From an uncultured Opitutales bacterium (lineage in GTDB: Bacteria; Verrucomicrobiota; Verrucomicrobiia; Opitutales; Intestinicryptomonadaceae), in NCBI GenBank assembly GCA_900552245.1, contig URYY01000066.1, forward strand, positions 1 through 11,403: 11,403 nucleotides of DNA. The letters run 5' to 3'. The notes under the pieces were generated by a model. The model made no database searches. It was not told where the DNA came from and saw only the letters and a program-made list of their open reading frames with translations. The position numbers were made by a program, and so were the translations under genes. This document shows positions 7,448 to 11,403 of this stretch, piece after piece; within the stretch, counting starts at the first letter, position 1; the number at the start of each line of letters is the position of its first letter.

Positions 7448-7489
7448 AGCCTTAAAAGTTAAGCGGGGCAAATTTTCCTAGTTAAGGCT
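7448..7489. repeat. Inverted repeat in the convergent gap
   Basis: AGCCTTAA (7448-7455) and TTAAGGCT (7482-7489) are perfect 8-base arms around a 26-base loop, with CTTTTT shortly after (7494-7499). They lie in the 172-base gap between the SUMF-like gene and the convergent GH130 gene. The arms might form a poor terminator for the plus-strand gene. The rest of 7364-7535 holds a small TTGC-TTTC-GCAA hairpin (7517-7528; a GAAA tetraloop when read on the minus strand) and no gene I can support with confidence. Confidence 0.35.
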
Positions 7490-7535
7490 TGCGCTTTTTA
7501 TCGGCTATTTGCGGCTTTGCTTTCGCAAGTGCGGC

Positions 7536-8699
7536 TCAATTTTTTGCGCTTGGAATTGGGTCTGCTGGCGCCGGCTTCTTTGGGTCGAATACGGCGAGGC
7601 CAACCATCGAGTCTGCACAGCCGTAATACAGGTACCACTTGCCCTTATAGAAGGTCAGGCCCTCTATAAATACGGTTCCGTCGGCGTACTGCCCCCTTCT
7701 TTCAAAATCGGCCATAGGCCTAAAGAACGGAACGTCTAGGCGGTCTATTTCTCTGGTCGGGTCTTTGGCGTCAAAGAGCATTTGCCCGGCGCAGTATGAA
7801 CCGCCCTTAAAGCGCTTATCGCCGCCGTCGCCGTTTTGATTTTTGCCGTTGTAAAGTAAAACGATGCCGTGCTTTGTCCTGATTGCAGCGGGTCCGCACT
7901 CGGTCAGAGCGCTGTCAAAGAATCCTCTGCGCGGCCTTGCAAGCTCCAAGAGCTTTCCGTCTTTTTCAAGGGGCGTCCAATTTATCAAATCTTCGCTAGT
8001 AGCGCCGTAAACATGGTGCTCACCCCAATACATGAAGTACTTGCCGTCGACTTTAGACATCACGTATTTATCCGGGTTGCGCTTAGACCTCTCGGTCAAG
8101 ACTGAGCCGGACTTGCAAAATAAGTCTCTATATTTACCGTCGTAGGCTTTCGCAAAGGCAGGGCCGTGCTTTTGCCAGTGCACTAAATCTTTTGAAGTTG
8201 CAACGCAAAGGCGCGCTATTTTCTTGTTCCAACCTGTGTACATCAATACGAACGTTCCATCTTCAGTCTGCGTTACGCGCGGGTCTTCACAGCCGCCTGT
8301 CCATTCAAATTCCTTTGCGCTATCTTCGTCCGGATACATTACGGGAGTGGGGTAAAACTTCATATTCACTCCGTCCGAAGTTACCGCAAGACCTATGCGA
8401 GAGGTTCTTCTGCCTATGCCTTGGGCGCTGTTGTCCTCGGCCCTGTAAAGCACAAAGATTTTTCCCTTATGAGATATGGCAGTGGGGTTAAATGTGTCGC
8501 TCTCTTGCCACTTAACGGGCTTTTTTTGCATGGGGCAATCAAAGGCGCTTTCTGGATTCGGCTTTATTACGGGATTTTTCTTTGCCCTTACGAAACCTCC
8601 CAGCGCCCATTCCGGAAGTTTATTAAGCTCCGTATCTGCGGCTGCAGCCGAGGCGATAGAGGCTAGAAAGATAAGAGAGATTTTTAAGTGAGATAGCAT
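7536..8699 (-). CDS. Secreted GH130-family glycoside hydrolase/phosphorylase
   Basis: This 387-residue protein looks like a glycoside hydrolase family 130 five-bladed beta-propeller. Family features in order: NPVIKPN (42-48), DTFNPTAI (68-75), VLYRAEDN (83-90), SRIGLAVTSDG (100-110), GGCEDPRVT (135-143, with the conserved EDPR), MYTGWN (153-158), VATSKDLVHW (166-175), YFMYWGE (221-227), FDSALTECGPAA (261-272), and a late GLTFYKGKWYLYYGCAD (347-363). GH130 enzymes act on beta-mannosides by phosphorolysis or hydrolysis; I cannot tell from sequence alone which applies. The signal peptide (MLSHLKISLIFLASIASAAA) suggests a periplasmic enzyme, which favours hydrolysis because phosphorylases usually work in the cytosol. 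A GTG at 8732 would add 11 residues before the signal peptide, so I prefer the ATG at 8699. No transporter or other sugar gene is adjacent. Confidence 0.85.
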   Translation of the reverse strand: MLSHLKISLIFLASIASAAAADTELNKLPEWALGGFVRAKKNPVIKPNPESAFDCPMQKKPVKWQESDTFNPTAISHKGKIFVLYRAEDNSAQGIGRRTSRIGLAVTSDGVNMKFYPTPVMYPDEDSAKEFEWTGGCEDPRVTQTEDGTFVLMYTGWNKKIARLCVATSKDLVHWQKHGPAFAKAYDGKYRDLFCKSGSVLTERSKRNPDKYVMSKVDGKYFMYWGEHHVYGATSEDLINWTPLEKDGKLLELARPRRGFFDSALTECGPAAIRTKHGIVLLYNGKNQNGDGGDKRFKGGSYCAGQMLFDAKDPTREIDRLDVPFFRPMADFERRGQYADGTVFIEGLTFYKGKWYLYYGCADSMVGLAVFDPKKPAPADPIPSAKN

Positions 8700-8762
8700 A
8701 TTGCAGGAGTGTGGTTTACAATCTATCGCCACAGTGGGCGAAACACCTTCTGATAGTCCGAT

Positions 8763-8818
8763 TTTATACGGATATTTGCAAGCCTTAAAAGAGGCACAAA
8801 CAAATTTAATTTATTTGT
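8763..8818 (-). promoter_or_regulatory. AT-rich upstream region of the GH130 gene
   Basis: The gap 8700-8934 (235 bases) holds no ORF I can support. On the minus strand TATAAA (8763-8768) is a possible -10 box for the GH130 gene, but no good -35 box stands at 16-18 bases. Farther upstream, ACAAAT (8800-8805) and ATTTGT (8813-8818) form an AT-rich inverted repeat with a 7-base spacer that could be an operator. Both readings are weak. Confidence 0.2.
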
Positions 8819-8934
8819 AAGGCCTATTATATTTCGCTTGGAAAAATTTTAAAAATCGCATTTGGAGAGGTGCGTTACATCCGGTATCGCTACTTGAACT
8901 CGCCTTAAATAGAGCAAAAAATCTCTAAAAAGTT

Positions 8935-9579
8935 TTAATTTTCCTTTGACTTTGGAAGCCTTAGGGCCCTGCAGATGTGGCACATCTTATCCGGCGTTTT
9001 GCAAAGGTGAGCTCGGCAGTGCTCGCGGCCGTACAAAATGAGTTGCAGGTGCAGCTTGTTCCAAGACTCTTTCGGAAAGAGCTTTTTTAAGTCTTTTTCA
9101 GTTTGCTCTACCGATTTGCCATTTGTGAGCCCCCAGCGCGTCGCGAGGCGGTGTATGTGGGTGTCAACCGGAAAGGTCGGCACTCCAAAGGCCTGCATCA
9201 TAATTACGGAGGCGGTTTTATGCCCCACGCCGGGCAGGCTTTCTAGCGCCTTCATATCGCGCGGGACTTCGCCGGAATATTTATCCAGAAGGATTTTTGA
9301 AAGCGCTATTATATTTTTCGACTTGTTGTTTGAAAGTCCGCAGGGGCGAATTATCTCGCGGACTTTATCAACCCCCAAGGCGAGCATTTTTTGAGGATTA
9401 TCAGCCAACTTAAAAAGCTTAGGAGTAACTTCATTTACGCGCTTATCCGTGCATTGCGCCGACAGCAGCACAGCTATTAAAAAAGTAAATGGATTTGTAA
9501 AGCGCAGAGGAATCTCGACACTCGGGTACAGTTCTTCGAGATATTGCAAGATAAACTTCGCCTTCTGAGCCTTAGTCAC
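8935..9579 (-). CDS. nth: Endonuclease III (DNA glycosylase/AP lyase)
   Basis: A 214-residue base-excision-repair enzyme that removes oxidised pyrimidines and cuts at the abasic site. Visible features: AVLLSAQCTDKRVNEVT (36-52), the helix-hairpin-helix LPGVGHKTA (115-123) with catalytic Lys121, and VDTHIHRL (138-145) with catalytic Asp139. Length and collinearity match E. coli Nth (211 residues) from the first residue (MTKAQK against MNKAKR), which supports the GTG start at 9579. The C-terminal iron-sulfur region has four cysteines (188, 193, 200, 203) spaced C-X4-C-X6-C-X2-C. The classical spacing is C-X6-C-X2-C-X5-C, so the cluster may be altered or lost. The gene starts 18 bases after the stop of a small lipoprotein gene on the same strand and is probably cotranscribed with it. 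A weak 5-bp stem (8910-8927) follows the stop. Confidence 0.92.
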   Translation of the reverse strand: MTKAQKAKFILQYLEELYPSVEIPLRFTNPFTFLIAVLLSAQCTDKRVNEVTPKLFKLADNPQKMLALGVDKVREIIRPCGLSNNKSKNIIALSKILLDKYSGEVPRDMKALESLPGVGHKTASVIMMQAFGVPTFPVDTHIHRLATRWGLTNGKSVEQTEKDLKKLFPKESWNKLHLQLILYGREHCRAHLCKTPDKMCHICRALRLPKSKEN

Positions 9580-9597
9580 GCCGCTGGGCTTATTGGA

Positions 9598-9741
9598 CTA
9601 TGAATTTGCCTGCGTCTGCGGGGCATCTGCCTGTACAAACCACCAGCTCTTGCTGATAGTTACGCCGTCTTCAGAAGTTGAAGTGCACGCGCTTAGAAAA
9701 GCCAAAATTAAAGCCGCCAAAATAAGTTTCACAAATTTCAT
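9598..9741 (-). CDS. Small lipoprotein (47 residues)
   Basis: A short reading frame from ATG (9741-9739) to TAG (9600-9598). It encodes a signal peptide MKFVKLILAALILAF followed by the lipobox LSAC (residues 16-19), so Cys19 would be lipidated by Lgt and cleaved by LspA. The mature peptide would be only 29 residues: Thr/Ser-rich, then acidic (SEDG), then KSWWFVQ with a Trp-Trp pair, then a polar tail. Ser20 is not Asp (residue 20 is Thr), so in Gram-negatives it would be sorted to the outer membrane under the +2 rule. It lies 18 bases upstream of nth on the same strand, and a credible promoter precedes it (9785-9812). No strong Shine-Dalgarno is visible. I do not recognise a family; the lipobox and context make it likely real. 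Confidence 0.72.
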   Translation of the reverse strand: MKFVKLILAALILAFLSACTSTSEDGVTISKSWWFVQADAPQTQANS

Positions 9742-9743
9742 AG

Positions 9744-9756
9744 CAACAATTTGTTG
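9744..9756. promoter_or_regulatory. 13-base palindrome before the lipoprotein start
   Basis: CAACAA-T-TTGTTG is a perfect odd palindrome three bases upstream of the lipoprotein ATG, downstream of the candidate promoter. It could be an operator that blocks transcription of the lipoprotein-nth unit. As RNA it would form only a 5-bp stem with a 3-base loop over the site where a Shine-Dalgarno sequence should be. Confidence 0.35.
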
Positions 9757-9784
9757 TATAGCTTAAAAAAAATCAACTTTTTTA

Positions 9785-9812
9785 ATTATAAAAATTGACC
9801 TTGTGCTGTAAA
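9785..9812 (-). promoter_or_regulatory. Sigma70-like promoter of the lipoprotein-nth unit
   Basis: On the minus strand the -35 box TTTACA (9807-9812, 5 of 6 to consensus) and the -10 box TATAAT (9785-9790, perfect) are 16 bases apart. Transcription would begin near 9778, giving a leader of about 37 bases before the ATG at 9741. On the plus strand an overlapping TATAAA (9787-9792) could be a -10 box for glnS, but it has no good -35 box. Confidence 0.5.
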
Positions 9813-9844
9813 GATTCAGACTTAAGCGCTTTAAAGGAAGTTAT

Positions 9845-11403
9845 ATGAGCGAAGATTCCAAACATTTTATCGCGCAGATTGTAGAAGAAGACATCGCGAA
9901 TGGGTTCAACCCCAAGGATATTCACACGCGCTTTCCGCCAGAGCCAAACGGCTGCCTGCACATAGGCCATGCCAAGGCTATATGTCTGGACTTTACGACG
10001 GCAATGACCTACGGGGGCAAGTGCAACTTGCGCTTTGACGACACAAATCCCACAAAGGAGGATACGCGCTTTGTAGATGCCATTCAAGAAGACATAAAGT
10101 GGTTGGGCTTTGAGTATAACGGAGGATTGTTTTACGCGTCGGATTACTTTGAGAAACTCTATCAGCTTGCGGTTGGGCTAATAAAGGCTGGCAAGGCCTA
10201 CGTCTGCACGCTCTCAAGCGAGGAGTTTAAGGAGTACAGGGGTGTTCCGACAAAGCCCGGCAAGCCCAGCCCGTGGCGAGATCGCCCGATAGAGGAGAGC
10301 TTGGACTTGTTTGCGAAGATGCGCGAGGGCAAGTTTGATGAAGGTCAGTATGTGTTGAGGGCAAAGATAGATATGGCTTCACCAAATATGCACATGCGCG
10401 ATCCCGCCATATACAGGATTAAGAAGGACTACCACCACCGCACAGGTTACAAGTGGTGCATATACCCGATGTACGATTTTGCGCACTGCTTAAGCGATGC
10501 CATAGAGGGAATAACGCACTCTTTTTGCACGCTGGAGTTTGAAGTGCATAGGCCGCTTTACGATTGGTTTATAGAGAATACCGATATAGTAAAGGAGCTC
10601 AAGTGGCGCCCGCACCAGTATGAATTTGCGCGCTTAAATTTGGGATATACGATGATGAGCAAGCGCAAGCTTCAGCAGCTTGTTGAAGAGAAGATTGTGG
10701 ATGATTGGGATGACCCGCGCATGCCGACAATCGCCGGTATGCGCCGCAGGGGCTACACGGCTGCCGCAATTCGCAATTTTTGCGAGGCAATAGGCGTTAC
10801 AAAGTACAATAGCCTCACGGATTTCGCGCTCTTGGAATTCCACCTGCGCAAAGACTTAAACGCAGTTGCAACACGCCGCATGGCGGTATTCGATCCTCTT
10901 GAAGTTGAGATTGAAAATTGGCCGGAGGGTAAGACCGATCTTCTGGAGGGTGCAAACAACCCCGAGGACGAAAGTGCGGGAACTAGAAAAATTTCCTTCT
11001 CAAGGCATCTTTACATAGAGAGGGCGGACTTCATGGAAGAAGCGCCAAAGAAGTTCTTCAGGCTAAAGCCAGTCGGCGAAGTGCGCCTTAGAAACGCCTA
11101 TATAATCGCCTGCAAGGAAGTCGTAAAAGATTCCGAGGGGAAAATACAAAAGTTAATTTGCACGGCGGATTTGGCAAGCCGCGGAGGCAATGCCCCCGAC
11201 GGGCGCAAGGTAAAAGGAACCATACACTGGGTCGATGCCGCAACCTGCGTAAAGGCAAAGGCCATGCTTTACGACAAGCTCTTTACGCGCGAAGATATGA
11301 GCGATTTGCCCGAGGGCTCGGACTTCAAAGACTTTTTGAATCCCGACTCCTGCAAAGAGCAGACCTTGCTTGCCGAAGCGAGCGTGCGCGATCTAAAGCC
11401 GGG
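9845..11403 (+). CDS. glnS: Glutaminyl-tRNA synthetase (3' end outside window)
   Basis: The frame is open from the ATG at 9845 to the window edge, about 519 residues. E. coli GlnRS has 554, so only some tens of residues are missing. The enzyme charges tRNA-Gln with glutamine using ATP in the cytosol. Class I signatures are clear: PPEPNGCLHIGHAKAIC (31-47, HIGH at 39-42), LRFDDTNP, the KMSKS-type loop MMSKR (270-274), and WDDPRMPTI-GMRRRGYT. The tRNA-specific middle (IYPMYDFAHC, EGITHSFCTLEF) and the anticodon-binding beta-barrels (RLRNAYII, DGRKVKGTIHWV) distinguish GlnRS from GluRS. AAGGAAG at 9834-9840 is a good ribosome binding site and supports the start. A GlnRS means glutamine can be charged directly rather than only through the GatCAB amidotransferase route. 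The gene is divergent from the lipoprotein-nth unit. Confidence 0.96.
   Translation, partial: MSEDSKHFIAQIVEEDIANGFNPKDIHTRFPPEPNGCLHIGHAKAICLDFTTAMTYGGKCNLRFDDTNPTKEDTRFVDAIQEDIKWLGFEYNGGLFYASDYFEKLYQLAVGLIKAGKAYVCTLSSEEFKEYRGVPTKPGKPSPWRDRPIEESLDLFAKMREGKFDEGQYVLRAKIDMASPNMHMRDPAIYRIKKDYHHRTGYKWCIYPMYDFAHCLSDAIEGITHSFCTLEFEVHRPLYDWFIENTDIVKELKWRPHQYEFARLNLGYTMMSKRKLQQLVEEKIVDDWDDPRMPTIAGMRRRGYTAAAIRNFCEAIGVTKYNSLTDFALLEFHLRKDLNAVATRRMAVFDPLEVEIENWPEGKTDLLEGANNPEDESAGTRKISFSRHLYIERADFMEEAPKKFFRLKPVGEVRLRNAYIIACKEVVKDSEGKIQKLICTADLASRGGNAPDGRKVKGTIHWVDAATCVKAKAMLYDKLFTREDMSDLPEGSDFKDFLNPDSCKEQTLLAEASVRDLKP

Noticed and set aside
7869..8691. Several plus-strand frames of 71-99 codons inside the GH130 gene.
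   Set aside because: They are antisense to a gene whose family motifs run the whole length; their translations show no recognisable domain.
8852..8903. GGAGAGGTGCG at 8863 resembles the 5' end of a tRNA-Ser.
   Set aside because: No acceptor complement, D, anticodon or T arm follows; the stretch is too short and does not fold as a tRNA.
8910..8927. TAGAG-N8-CTCTA stem after the nth stop as a terminator.
   Set aside because: Only five pairs, largely A-T, with a three-base T-run on the minus strand; too weak to call.
9795..9823. TTGACC at 9795-9800 as the -35 box of glnS.
   Set aside because: No acceptable -10 hexamer at 16-19 bases downstream.
1..11403. CRISPR arrays, insertion sequences, phage genes, toxin-antitoxin or defence systems.
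   Set aside because: No regularly spaced direct repeats, transposase, integrase or paired small toxin-like frames were seen; the window is housekeeping plus envelope genes.

Overview
The window reads as a stretch of ordinary chromosome from a Gram-negative bacterium. It probably belongs to the Verrucomicrobiota, perhaps the Opitutales/Puniceicoccales side. This is inferred from four things: a long secreted beta-helix protein ending in a PEP-CTERM (exosortase) sorting signal, a coiled/TPR-like membrane protein with a sulfatase-modifying-factor-type C-terminus, a secreted GH130-type beta-propeller, and a glutaminyl-tRNA synthetase. No 16S or ribosomal marker is present, so the assignment stays tentative. 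I saw no phage, IS, tRNA, rRNA or CRISPR sequence.

Layout, left to right. (i) 31-564 (+): a small YacP/NYN-type RNase-like protein. (ii) 750-1856 (+): a secreted Sel1-repeat protein, ending at a strong bidirectional terminator (1877-1908). The terminator is shared with the convergent gene at 1917-3890 (-), a 657-residue PEP-CTERM beta-helix protein. (iii) 3891-4029: a divergent promoter region holding a candidate promoter for the PEP-CTERM gene, a spaced inverted repeat, and a small hairpin covering the ribosome binding site of guaB. (iv) 4030-5586 (+): IMP dehydrogenase. It is followed by a strong hairpin and then by 5624-7363 (+), a membrane-anchored protein of four 67-68-residue repeats capped by a degenerate FGE/SUMF-like domain. 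(v) 7536-8699 (-): a secreted GH130-family glycosidase or phosphorylase, convergent with the previous gene. (vi) 8935-9741 (-): a two-gene unit of a tiny lipoprotein (47 residues) and endonuclease III, with a recognisable sigma70-like promoter. (vii) 9845-11403 (+): glutaminyl-tRNA synthetase, divergent from that unit and cut by the window end.

The genes do not form one pathway. Housekeeping functions (GMP synthesis, base-excision repair, Gln-tRNA charging, an RNase-like protein) alternate with envelope or secreted proteins. I did not find a convincing new multi-gene system. The items most worth checking are the repeat + degenerate SUMF-like protein with a hairpin over its apparent start codon, the unannotated mini-lipoprotein ahead of nth, the Asp-to-Ser change in a normally conserved IMPDH motif, and the unusual cysteine spacing of endonuclease III.
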